A stretch of DNA of 55,580 nucleotides from an uncultured Prevotella sp. (lineage in GTDB: Bacteria; Bacteroidota; Bacteroidia; Bacteroidales; Bacteroidaceae), in NCBI GenBank assembly GCA_900314455.1, contig OMVI01000055.1, forward strand, positions 1 to 55,580. The letters are read 5' to 3'. Below, piece by piece: positions 16,371-25,081 of this stretch (the first letter of the stretch is position 1; each line of letters opens with the position of its first letter). The translations under genes and the position numbers were made by a program. The notes below the pieces were generated by a model that saw only the letters and a list, made by a program, of their open reading frames with translations, was not told where the DNA came from and did no database searches.

Positions 16371-16464
16371 CAAAGGTACAAAAATTATGCCAAACGCAAC
16401 TGCGACAAAATAAAGAATTTCTGTCGCAAAAGCTTTGTCAGCACGATTTTTATTATTACCTTTG
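16371..16464. promoter_or_regulatory. Divergent promoter region with inverted repeat
   Basis: Plus strand: TTTG (16434-16437), 19 bases, TACCTTTG (16457-16464) for the Rep_3 gene. Minus strand: TACCTTTG (CAAAGGTA at 16371-16378) for the CobW gene, with a weaker -33 region. Between the two promoters TGCGACA (16401-16407) and TGTCGCA (16422-16428) form a perfect inverted repeat with centres 21 bases apart, the spacing of a dimeric repressor site. Confidence 0.65.
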
Positions 16465-16491
16465 TGACCAAATAAAACGGAAACCGTAGTA

Positions 16492-17667
16492 ATGAGAAAA
16501 TCAGAGGAAGCAAAAAGCAGTACTAAAGCCACGGCAACGGCGGCAAAACCAAAGAAGCGCGGTGCCAAGGCGCAGAAGAAACCTGTAAAGAGGGGACTCT
16601 CGACAGACCTCATCCCTATTGAGGAAGAAACGTGGTTGTTGCAGCCTATAGCTGTAACGATGATGCGTCATGACTACTCGCTGATACAGGTTCGCATTCT
16701 GGTGAGCGTGGTGGAAAATCTGCAAAGCATCCTCCACGGACTTCTGAACAACAAGCGGACGCGCGAGCTGGATTTGTTCCGTACCGACGAGCTCGACAAA
16801 GACGGACGTCTGCCGGTCAAGTTGCCTTTCAAAGAGCTTGGCGTCGACCCCAACCACTACCCTCAACTGCGTACTTCGCTGAAGATGCTGGCTTCCATTC
16901 CTATCGAGATTCCGTACAAGACAGCCGAAGGACGTAAGTATACAAAGGCGACGAACCTGTGTGATGTGTACATCCCCGATGACCATACATATAATAAATA
17001 TGCAATTCTGAAACTTGACAGGGGCGTTGCCGAAAGGCTTGTCTCGCTCGATTTCGGATACCATAAGCTTGGAAAGCAAATCGTATTCGCATGCAAGAAC
17101 CGCTACACACAACGCATTTACATGTTCCTGGAGTCGTGGCTCGATAAGGGATTTGCTTCGATTAAGACATTGGAATTCAGGAAAATGCTTCGTCTTGAGA
17201 ATAACTATAAGAAGTTCTCGGACTTCTGCCGCAGGGTTCTTGAGCCTGCGAAGACGGAGCTAAAGGAGTTGGCTGAGAAGGGATATTGCGACTGCTACTT
17301 CGACTACGAGAAGAAATACAACAACGGACAGCGTGGTGGTGAGCCCGACGTCCTGCTGTTCCATATATACAAACCGAAGAACCAGCTTAACGCCCAGTTG
17401 CAACAAGTAACTGATATTCAGCGCAAGAACTTCGCACAAATGCTTATCCGCCACTTCGCATTTACACCTGCAAATGCCGAGAAGATGGCTAACCGCATTA
17501 CTGCTGATACGCTAAGCGAGGCTACGGAGAAACTTATGGAACTTCGTGAGCGTTTCCAGCGCACATACGTCAAGGATAAGGCGGCTTACACTTTCAAGTC
17601 GCTGGACCAGCTTCTGCGTGAACACGAAGTTCCGAATACTGAGGTTGAAGAGATAAAAAGCAAATAA
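16492..17667 (+). CDS. Rep_3 (RepB-like) plasmid-type replication initiator
   Basis: 391 residues with a Lys/Ala-rich basic N terminus (residues 1-36). Two winged-helix units follow, typical of Rep_3 initiators: residues about 60-190, including MMRHDYSLIQVRILVSVVEN, and about 220-310, including YTQRIYMFLESWLDKGFASI and FRKMLRLENNYKKFSDFCRR. Such proteins start replication of iteron plasmids, yet here the gene lies among chromosomal housekeeping genes with no iterons, partition or mobilization genes seen. It may be a domesticated initiator or a regulator. It has a good promoter and is convergent with the patatin gene, 8 bases apart. Confidence 0.82.
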   Translation: MRKSEEAKSSTKATATAAKPKKRGAKAQKKPVKRGLSTDLIPIEEETWLLQPIAVTMMRHDYSLIQVRILVSVVENLQSILHGLLNNKRTRELDLFRTDELDKDGRLPVKLPFKELGVDPNHYPQLRTSLKMLASIPIEIPYKTAEGRKYTKATNLCDVYIPDDHTYNKYAILKLDRGVAERLVSLDFGYHKLGKQIVFACKNRYTQRIYMFLESWLDKGFASIKTLEFRKMLRLENNYKKFSDFCRRVLEPAKTELKELAEKGYCDCYFDYEKKYNNGQRGGEPDVLLFHIYKPKNQLNAQLQQVTDIQRKNFAQMLIRHFAFTPANAEKMANRITADTLSEATEKLMELRERFQRTYVKDKAAYTFKSLDQLLREHEVPNTEVEEIKSK

Positions 17668-17675
17668 ACTCGAAA

Positions 17676-18587
17676 CTAGAAGCGCTTCCGCTTCAGGAAC
17701 TTTTCTATCTGCTTGTCCATGTGACGGTGACCGACGGCGCTTATACGCTCATATTTGTCATAGTCACCACCACCATACCGACGCATCGGAATGTCTACAA
17801 TGATGTCGGGATGGTTGATTTCGATGGAGCGGCGGGCGTTCTGCGAAATCGATATCGACATAGTACGGTCAAGGAGCGTGAAGTAGTTCATGCCGTATTC
17901 CTTGACCCCAGGAATAAGACGGCTGAGAAACTGCAATGCCTTGGAGTTTCTGATTTTCCTTAGTTTTGCAGCTTCATGCCGTTCCCAGATACTCCTGTAA
18001 TCATGACCGCTGACATTCACGCCAACGAGCAAGTCGTTCTTCGTTCGCTCCACACGGTCAAGGGGCAGCGGATTGGTAATTCCGCCGTCGATAAGGATGC
18101 GGCCATCTTCCTCAACAGGAGCGAAAAAGCCGGGCACGGAGATAGATGCACGGATAGCATTCCATACACTACCGCTGCGGAAGACGACTTCCTTGCCAGT
18201 CTTCCAGTCGGTAGCAACGCAGGCAAAAGGTATTGGCAAGTCCTCGATATTGCAGTCGGGGGCGATTGTCTTAAGCTCTTCAATGATGCGCTCGCCCTTT
18301 ACAAAGTACGACAAAGACAGGGAATAATCGGTCAGTTCCTTTATTCTCTGCTTGTCGATTTTCCTCATCCATTCCTTGTAATCATCAAGATGCCCCATCG
18401 CATACATACCTGCGACAATAGCTCCGAACGAGGTTCCGGCTACAGAACGGATTTTGAAGCCATGCTCTTCAAGCGATTCTATGGCACCGATATGTGCCAA
18501 GCCGCGTGCCCCACCACTGGAAAGAACCAGTGCAACGTCGCGCCGCTCACTCTTGAAAAGTCGTGTTATAATACTTGGTGGGGTCAT
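17676..18587 (-). CDS. Patatin-like phospholipase (RssA type)
   Basis: 303 residues. The patatin hydrolase parts are present: oxyanion loop SSGGARGLAHIGA, nucleophile elbow GTSFG (Ser near residue 52) and the DGGITNPLP motif with the catalytic Asp. No signal peptide is seen, so it should be cytoplasmic or membrane-associated, as in the RssA/YchK group. It is the last gene of the long minus-strand run, 46 bases after the TPR gene. Confidence 0.9.
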   Translation of the reverse strand: MTPPSIITRLFKSERRDVALVLSSGGARGLAHIGAIESLEEHGFKIRSVAGTSFGAIVAGMYAMGHLDDYKEWMRKIDKQRIKELTDYSLSLSYFVKGERIIEELKTIAPDCNIEDLPIPFACVATDWKTGKEVVFRSGSVWNAIRASISVPGFFAPVEEDGRILIDGGITNPLPLDRVERTKNDLLVGVNVSGHDYRSIWERHEAAKLRKIRNSKALQFLSRLIPGVKEYGMNYFTLLDRTMSISISQNARRSIEINHPDIIVDIPMRRYGGGDYDKYERISAVGHRHMDKQIEKFLKRKRF

Positions 18588-18633
18588 TTGACTTTATATT
18601 GGGAAATTAATGAGTTGTATGGAAGCAAGGCCT

Positions 18634-20295
18634 TTACTTGTACTTCTTTATAAATGTGTCAGCCTGAGTATCGCCGAGTGTCTTGGCTTTTTCAAGATTG
18701 GCAAGTCCGTCGGTCTTGTTGCCTTTCTCACATTGTACTATACCTTTTATTATATAGGCAGCCGAAGCCGAGTCGTCAAGCTTCAGAGCCTCATCGGCAG
18801 AGCGTAAGGCATCGTCGAGTTGGTTGACACGCATGTGGACATTTGCCTTCTCACACCATAGCATAGCGTTCTTGGTGTCCAAGAGAAGAGCACGGTTGAT
18901 GTCGTCGATGGCATACTTGTAAAGGCGGGCCTTCATCTCCATCTGCTCACGATTGTAGTAGAAGTCGACCGACTGGATACTGTTCGAGAGTAATTCGTAA
19001 CGATACAAGTCGAATGTTGCGTCACGATAGCGTCCCATCTTTGCATATTGGTTGCCACGGGCATAGAAGAACGGGGCGGCAATAGAAGTATAAGGGGTAT
19101 CGCAAACGGCTACTGCACTGTCGAGAAGTGACAGTATCTCTGCATCAGGAGCATTGAGATGTTCCTTACTCTGTGCTGCTTCAAGATACAATTCTGGATT
19201 TCGCAACGATGTCTTCGTAAGGCCAATGAACTTATCATAAGCTGCTTGATAATTGCCTTTACCGTAGTCAATCTTCGCCTTCATCTCGTCATAAGCTGGC
19301 TGCGGGTCTATCTTGTAAGCGGCATCGGCCTCCGTCATAGCCTTGTCGAATGTCCAGTCGCCGTAAGGAGGTTCCGGCTGCATAGCCACCTTCTGCCAAA
19401 TGGCACGGGAGTAGTTGTAGTGAGCCTCACCCTTGTCGGTTGCATTAGCTATAGCCTGCTGCAAAAGTTTGTCAGCCTCGGCAACGTTTCCGTCTGAAAG
19501 ATAACTGTTGGCCAGGGATGAATAACCGTCATTCTGTTTCGGGAACATCTTTATGAAATCGCGTGCGGCATCCATAAAGTCTGACTTACGACCATCGGCG
19601 AGCATCATCAGAGCAACCTGCGCACTCTTGTAGTCATTAGGCAGGGCTTTGCGGATTGACGTCTGGCGCAGCGTCGGGTCTTTGCCGGAAAAGGCATTCG
19701 GCTGCAACTCCTTGCCATAATTGTAGTCCGTAGCGCTCAGAACACTTACTCCGTTATTATACATACCAACCAGTTCGCCCTTGTCGGTTACCACGGGAGA
19801 ACCGTCGGGATATGTTGTCTTGTCGGCGTTCAGGGTCGAATTGGTGTTGAGGACATAGAAGTTGTACTTCTCCATGAACTTCTCCGTACGCAACAATGTC
19901 GTCTTGACGGGGCTGTCGGTCATGACCCAAAGGGACGATGAAGCAGACGGCGCAGACTTGGCAAGTGCTATCTGCAACGTTGCCGGGACTCCGCTGACTT
20001 CGAACCTTGCAATGTTATAAAGCTCGTTGGCACCGATAATCTTCGCAACACGGTAGCTGCGGCCCGACGCATCAGTGACAACGGCACTGTCGGCACCGAC
20101 AAACGGAGTCCATGCACTTAGCGTTGTGCCGTCCTTGTCGATAATGCAGGCGTAAGAAGACGAAAGCAGTTCGCCTCCCGTCTTGTAAGTCTTCAACTTC
20201 AGCAGCTTCTGTTTAGCAGCTGATGGTTGTGCCTGTACCGACATGGAAACAAGCGGCACAATCAATGATAATATAATAAACAGTTTCTTTTTCAT
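18634..20295 (-). CDS. Secreted protein with inactive trypsin-like domain and TPR repeats
   Basis: 553 residues with a signal peptide (LFIILSLIVPLVSMSVQAQ). Residues about 30-210 look like a chymotrypsin-fold protease (YACIIDKDGTTLSAWTPF, then PDGSPVVTDKGELVGMYNNG), but the His position of the usual NNHVV is replaced and the nucleophile motif is GSPV, so it is probably not a protease. Residues about 225-553 hold TPR-type helical repeats (SLANSYLSDGNVAEADKLLQ, LCEKANVHMRVNQLDDALR type). It lies between recN and the patatin gene. The role may be binding other envelope proteins; this is inference. Confidence 0.75.
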   Translation of the reverse strand: MKKKLFIILSLIVPLVSMSVQAQPSAAKQKLLKLKTYKTGGELLSSSYACIIDKDGTTLSAWTPFVGADSAVVTDASGRSYRVAKIIGANELYNIARFEVSGVPATLQIALAKSAPSASSSLWVMTDSPVKTTLLRTEKFMEKYNFYVLNTNSTLNADKTTYPDGSPVVTDKGELVGMYNNGVSVLSATDYNYGKELQPNAFSGKDPTLRQTSIRKALPNDYKSAQVALMMLADGRKSDFMDAARDFIKMFPKQNDGYSSLANSYLSDGNVAEADKLLQQAIANATDKGEAHYNYSRAIWQKVAMQPEPPYGDWTFDKAMTEADAAYKIDPQPAYDEMKAKIDYGKGNYQAAYDKFIGLTKTSLRNPELYLEAAQSKEHLNAPDAEILSLLDSAVAVCDTPYTSIAAPFFYARGNQYAKMGRYRDATFDLYRYELLSNSIQSVDFYYNREQMEMKARLYKYAIDDINRALLLDTKNAMLWCEKANVHMRVNQLDDALRSADEALKLDDSASAAYIIKGIVQCEKGNKTDGLANLEKAKTLGDTQADTFIKKYK

Positions 20296-20320
20296 TTTTT
20301 ACATTATAATATTGTAGCCC

Positions 20321-21982
20321 TTAATCTTCACCCAACAATACCCGTGCGTTCTGCAATGCAGCGTCGGTTATATTGTCTCCTGAAAGCATTGAAGCAATTT
20401 CTGTAACACGTTCTTCATTAGATAATTGACGCATGACGCTTGTAGTGCCACTTTCGGTCTCTCGTTTCTCCACCTTGTAGTGTGCTGTTCCCATAGCAGC
20501 AATCTGCGGAAGATGGGTGATGGAAATCACCTGACGCCCCGACGCAGCCATTTGGCGCATCACCTGAGCCATCTTACTTGCAATGGCACCACTTACACCG
20601 GTATCTATCTCATCGAAAATGATGGTCGGCAGGTTAACGGCACCACTTATCATCGCCTTCAGGGAAAGCATAACACGGGCAATCTCACCGCCCGATGCGA
20701 CTTCCGAAACAGGACGGAGGGTCATGCTCTTGTTTGCCGAGAAGAGGAACTGCACCTTGTCGGCGCCATCGGCAGACAGCTCTTTCTTGTCGACTTTCAC
20801 CTCAAAACGGACATTGGGCATGCCCAACGCTTCGAGCCTTGACTTCATATCCTTCTCGACTTTCGCAGCTGCTTTCTTGCGCAAAACCGTCAACTTCTCA
20901 GCTTTCTTTCTGCTTTCCTTTTCCGTTTCGGCAACTCGCTGCTCGAGTTCGGCAGTCTGTGTGTCGCTGTCATCAATGCCCTCGAGTTGCTTCTCAATAT
21001 CATCACGGATAGAGATTAATTCCTCCACCGTCTTGACATGATGCTTTTGCTCAAGCGAGTATATTGTGTCAAGTTTTGCGTTTATGGTGTCCAGGCGTGT
21101 CGGGTCAAAGTCTATGTCGGCGGCATCAGCACTAACGTCAGAGGCAATGTCCTCGAGTTCAATCTTCGCAGAGTCCAGACGCGATGCCAACTCGCTCACT
21201 TTGGGATAAACTTTCTCTATAGAATGAAGCGCCTCAGCAGCCGTTCCGGTCGCTTCGACAATACCGTTGGTGTCGCCATTAAGAAGATTGTCGGCATGAA
21301 AGAGACCTGACTTAATATCCTCAGAATGAGTAAGAGCAGCACTTTCTTGCTCAAGTTCTTCTTGAAGGCCATCCGACAGCCTCGCATTGTCCAATTCCGT
21401 AAACTGGAAACGAAGGAAATCCTCATTCTGTTTGGCTGAAGCTATTTGCTCACGGAGTTCCTTCAGTTCCTTGTCAGCCTTCTTATAATCGTTGAAAGCC
21501 TTAGCGTATGCGTTACGCTCCTTATCATCGCCGGCTATGATATCGACGACATCAAGTTGGAAATCCTCCTTTTGAAGGAGCAAATTCTGATGCTGCGAAT
21601 GAATATCGACGAGCCTTTCGCCCAACTGACGGAGCATTTGCAGCGAAGCGGGGGTATCGTTTATGAACGCTCGCGACTTACCGGAGGCGTTCACTTCACG
21701 GCGAATTATGCAATCGGAAGGGTCGTTGTCGATGTCATTCTCTGTGAAGAAGGCATCAAGATTGAACTTGCTGATGTCGAAATGAGCCTCGATAACGCAT
21801 TTCTTCTCGCCCGGCTTAATCGACTTGGAGTCTGCACGGTTGCCGAGAAGCAGACCGATGGCGCCAAGGACGATGCTCTTTCCGGCACCGGTCTCTCCCG
21901 TTATGACCGAGAAACCTTGCGGAAAGTCTATGTCAAGCAGGTCGATGAGTGCGTAATTCTTAATATATAGATGTCGTAACAT
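20321..21982 (-). CDS. recN: DNA repair protein RecN
   Basis: A 553-residue SMC-like ATPase for double-strand break repair. Walker A is GETGAGKSIVLGAIGLLLG near residue 30, the ABC signature is VASGGEIARVMLSLK and Walker B is TIIFDEIDTGVSG. A long coiled-coil region rich in Glu and Lys lies in between. The length is normal. It starts directly at the end of the DUF4835 gene and continues the dnaN run, the usual Bacteroidetes order. Confidence 0.97.
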   Translation of the reverse strand: MLRHLYIKNYALIDLLDIDFPQGFSVITGETGAGKSIVLGAIGLLLGNRADSKSIKPGEKKCVIEAHFDISKFNLDAFFTENDIDNDPSDCIIRREVNASGKSRAFINDTPASLQMLRQLGERLVDIHSQHQNLLLQKEDFQLDVVDIIAGDDKERNAYAKAFNDYKKADKELKELREQIASAKQNEDFLRFQFTELDNARLSDGLQEELEQESAALTHSEDIKSGLFHADNLLNGDTNGIVEATGTAAEALHSIEKVYPKVSELASRLDSAKIELEDIASDVSADAADIDFDPTRLDTINAKLDTIYSLEQKHHVKTVEELISIRDDIEKQLEGIDDSDTQTAELEQRVAETEKESRKKAEKLTVLRKKAAAKVEKDMKSRLEALGMPNVRFEVKVDKKELSADGADKVQFLFSANKSMTLRPVSEVASGGEIARVMLSLKAMISGAVNLPTIIFDEIDTGVSGAIASKMAQVMRQMAASGRQVISITHLPQIAAMGTAHYKVEKRETESGTTSVMRQLSNEERVTEIASMLSGDNITDAALQNARVLLGED

Positions 21983-22963
21983 TTATTCCTTGATTTTATC
22001 CCACGAAGCATTCTGACTGGCATTGATACCAAAGAGTATCTCGTAGACGCTCTCCTTCTCCTTCTGAGTTCCCTTACCTTTATATATATTGGCAAGTTCG
22101 TCCTTCTTGTAGTCAGTCCATATTTGCGGAAGAAGGCTCATCGGACGGTCCTCATGGCACTTCTTGAGGTCGTTTTCGAGAGCTGTCGTAATGTTGGTAC
22201 GGCCCCTGTCGGCATTGTTGGCCATTTCGTCAAGTCCCGTACGATAGTAGTCGTACTGCAACTGACGGAAAGGCTTCATCGCTCCGTCGAGATAGTCGTT
22301 GATGATTGCAAAGCGGTTGCGGTCGTTGTCGAATGACTTCCAGCCGGTGAAGTTCAGATTCTGTGCATTGTTCGTAAGGTTCATGCAAAGCTGAAGTACG
22401 TCTTCACCGCCCATCGGAGCGAAAGAATCGAGGTCCATGCCTATTATTAAATATGCGTAATAAGCGATTAACGCCGTCAACTGGTTGTCGACCGTCTCGT
22501 CGTTAAACTCGAGTTGGTCGAACTGAGCGAACTCGAAATTGAAGTCTTGGTCGGTGTTATTATACAGTGTTGACGTGTAAGCGGAATTGTAAACAGGACG
22601 GTTCGCCTGAATGAGGGCATTGCACGTGAACAGATTCGATGCCTGGTCGTACTTTGTCACGGTAATGTTGAAGTTGCACTGTATGCGCTCGTTCTTCTGG
22701 AAATGCAAGTTTGTCCATTGCCGTTCATTGATAAACTGCTCGAGAGTCTGCTGCAAATTCTCGAAGATTGATGCATCGGTGCCTTGTATCTGGTTGTGAT
22801 TGATGGTCACCCTAGCCTGCAATTCCTGTGCATTAGCTTTATTACAAGGCACAAAAGACAAAGCAAGAGAAAGTGCAAGACTGCAAACGACACCCTTGCC
22901 AAGCCACCTAAACGGACTGGTTGACGCTCTCCGGAAAATCTTCATGTACCTATTGAATATCAT
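21983..22963 (-). CDS. DUF4835 (PorD-like) secreted protein
   Basis: 326 residues with a signal-type hydrophobic segment (VVCSLALSLALSFV) after a basic N terminus. The mature part starts QELQARVTINHNQIQGTD, typical of DUF4835 proteins coded between coaBC and recN in Bacteroidetes. From memory the family is linked to type IX secretion as PorD; I could not check this. The start ATG overlaps the coaBC stop as ATGA, which supports it, although a second Met six residues later would also fit a signal peptide. Confidence 0.85.
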   Translation of the reverse strand: MIFNRYMKIFRRASTSPFRWLGKGVVCSLALSLALSFVPCNKANAQELQARVTINHNQIQGTDASIFENLQQTLEQFINERQWTNLHFQKNERIQCNFNITVTKYDQASNLFTCNALIQANRPVYNSAYTSTLYNNTDQDFNFEFAQFDQLEFNDETVDNQLTALIAYYAYLIIGMDLDSFAPMGGEDVLQLCMNLTNNAQNLNFTGWKSFDNDRNRFAIINDYLDGAMKPFRQLQYDYYRTGLDEMANNADRGRTNITTALENDLKKCHEDRPMSLLPQIWTDYKKDELANIYKGKGTQKEKESVYEILFGINASQNASWDKIKE

Positions 22964-24186
22964 AATATATCTTCCAATTCATTAATTATATCAACAGCGA
23001 CCTCCGATTTGGGCTTCTTGGGGTACACATGCTTCGCTGTCCGTGATATAATAGCAACCTGATTATCATCGCTACGGAACGTTGTACCCGGTATTTGGGT
23101 TGAGTTCAGAACTATGAAATCAGCATTTTTCTTTTCAAGTTTTGCTTTAGCGTTCTGCTCTTCGTTGTTAGTTTCAAGGGCGAAGGCTATAATCCGCTGT
23201 TTACTTGTCTTCATTTTGCCCAACGCTCCGGCAATGTCGTGGGTCGGTTTCAACTTCAATGTCAAACCGTCCTTACCACGCTTGATTTTGGTTTCCGAAA
23301 CCGTCTCCGGCCGGAAGTCGGCAACTGCGGCACTTAGGATTGCCACGTCGTATTCAGGGAATAGTCTTGAAGCCTCATCGTACATTTCTGCACACGAATC
23401 GACATTGATGCGATTGACACCATCCGGGGTATCCAAGGCAACAGGACCGGAAATCAATGTGACACTTGCGCCACGCTTCCGGCATTCCTCAGCAAGCGCA
23501 AATCCCATCTTTCCGCTTGAGTAATTGCCGATGAAACGTACCGGGTCTATCTTCTCGTAGGTAGGTCCGGCAGTTATAAGAATCTTCTTTCCAGCCAGTG
23601 ACATGCCCGTTTCCTCACTCGTCTTATCAGCCTCAGCACTTTCAGCATCGAAGAACTTATCAAGAGTATCGACTATAACGTCCGGCTCCTCCAAGCGTCC
23701 CTTGCCTTCAAGGCCCGATGCCAGGAAGCCGCTTTCTGGCTCAATGATATGATTTCCGTAACCTTTAAGGGTTTCAAGATTATGCTGCGTCGACGGATGG
23801 CGATACATATCCAAGTCCATTGCTGGAGCTATGAACACGGGAGCCTTCATAGAAAGATAGGTCGTCACCAACATATTGTCGGCAACTCCGTTAGCCATTT
23901 TGCCAAGAGTGCTTGCCGTGCATGGCGCTATAAGCATCGCGTCAGCCCACAAGCCCATGTCGACATGCGAGTGCCACGTACCGTCACGCTGCGAGAAGAA
24001 CTCGCTTATGACCGGCTTATGAGTCAGAGCGCTAAGCGTAATGGGCGTAATGAATTCCTTGCCCGCCGGCGTTATGACCACCTGAACTTCCGCACCGCGC
24101 TTTATGAGACCGCGTATTATGAGACAAGACTTGTACGCAGCAATGCTGCCCGTTATTCCTAAGACAATCTTCTTACCCTTTAGCAT
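22960..24186 (-). CDS. coaBC: Bifunctional phosphopantothenoylcysteine decarboxylase/synthetase
   Basis: 408 residues, two enzymes of coenzyme A synthesis in one chain. The N-terminal CoaC flavoprotein part has GSIAAYKSC, the active-site His in HSHVDMGLWADAML, and PAMDLDMY. The C-terminal CoaB part has ITAGPTYEKIDPVRFIGNYS and the SSGKMG nucleotide-binding loop. It lies eight bases after the exonuclease gene and overlaps DUF4835 by four bases. Confidence 0.96.
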   Translation of the reverse strand: MLKGKKIVLGITGSIAAYKSCLIIRGLIKRGAEVQVVITPAGKEFITPITLSALTHKPVISEFFSQRDGTWHSHVDMGLWADAMLIAPCTASTLGKMANGVADNMLVTTYLSMKAPVFIAPAMDLDMYRHPSTQHNLETLKGYGNHIIEPESGFLASGLEGKGRLEEPDVIVDTLDKFFDAESAEADKTSEETGMSLAGKKILITAGPTYEKIDPVRFIGNYSSGKMGFALAEECRKRGASVTLISGPVALDTPDGVNRINVDSCAEMYDEASRLFPEYDVAILSAAVADFRPETVSETKIKRGKDGLTLKLKPTHDIAGALGKMKTSKQRIIAFALETNNEEQNAKAKLEKKNADFIVLNSTQIPGTTFRSDDNQVAIISRTAKHVYPKKPKSEVAVDIINELEDIL

Positions 24187-24194
24187 GTTACGTT

Positions 24195-25061
24195 TTAGTG
24201 GTTTTGGTTCATCTTCATATCGCGCAACTTAATGCGTGTAAGTACCTGTTTGGTGTTAAGCGTGAAGTCGCTCTGCTCTATCCAAGCATAATATCCGGGG
24301 TCGCGACGCAACACTTCCTGCACGTCTTTGCCCTTATGCTTGCCAAAGTTGAACACTTCGTGGCGCTTCGGCTTTCCTTTCTCGTCGAGAACGGGGTTGC
24401 CGTCCTTGTCAAGAACATCTTTCCAGACGATGCGTCCGGCAAAGTCGACATTGTCGTTGTGCTTTGAGAATTCCGCAAGCTCATCCATATCGTTGTGGAG
24501 CGGTGTGCGGTCAGGGTCGTCAAGATGACCCGGCGCATACATATCGAGCTCTCCCTTCAGCACGCAATACGTAGCCTCAGTGTCCTGGTCGGCACGATGA
24601 GCGCGGAAGTCGTCCTCCATGCGATGTCCCGTGTAGAACTTATAAGCAGCCGCAAGGGTACGCTTCTCCTGACGCATGAATATCGCCTGTGCGTCAATGA
24701 GGCGGCATTTGTCGAAGTCGAAGTTTATTCCTGCACGCAGAAACTCCTCAGAAAGCATCGGAATATCGAAGCGATTGGAGTTGTATCCGCAGAAATCGCA
24801 TCCCGAGAACTCCTTATTGAGTTCCGCGGCCTTCTGCTTGAAGGTCGGAGCATCTTTCACCATGTCGTTCGTTATGCCCGTCAGCTTCTCCACCTCGACA
24901 GGTATCGGTCTTTCAGGGTTTATGAACAGCGACTCGCGTTTCTCGGTTTTGTCAGGCGAAACCTTGATATAAGAAATCTGAATGATGCGGTCTTTTACAA
25001 GATCAAGCCCCGTAGTCTCCAGGTCGAAGACTATCAGGGGCTTTGTAAGGTTCAGTTCCAT
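24195..25061 (-). CDS. DEDDh 3'-5' exonuclease (DnaQ-like)
   Basis: 288 residues. The DnaQ exonuclease motifs are Exo I FDLETTG, Exo II CGYNSNRFDIPML and Exo III HRADQDTEAT, with His and Asp correctly placed. The C-terminal part (FNFGKHKGKDVQEVLRRDPG) resembles the small add-on domain seen in exonuclease X-like proteins. It follows dnaN by 20 bases, so it may act with the sliding clamp as a proofreading or repair nuclease. It is not a replicative epsilon subunit in any certain way. Confidence 0.93.
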   Translation of the reverse strand: MELNLTKPLIVFDLETTGLDLVKDRIIQISYIKVSPDKTEKRESLFINPERPIPVEVEKLTGITNDMVKDAPTFKQKAAELNKEFSGCDFCGYNSNRFDIPMLSEEFLRAGINFDFDKCRLIDAQAIFMRQEKRTLAAAYKFYTGHRMEDDFRAHRADQDTEATYCVLKGELDMYAPGHLDDPDRTPLHNDMDELAEFSKHNDNVDFAGRIVWKDVLDKDGNPVLDEKGKPKRHEVFNFGKHKGKDVQEVLRRDPGYYAWIEQSDFTLNTKQVLTRIKLRDMKMNQNH

Positions 25062-25081
25062 GATTTAATTCAGTAACCGTA

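Noticed and set aside
16371-17667. An integrated plasmid around the Rep_3 gene
   Set aside because: Flanking genes are chromosomal, and no iterons, partition, mobilization or resistance genes are seen.
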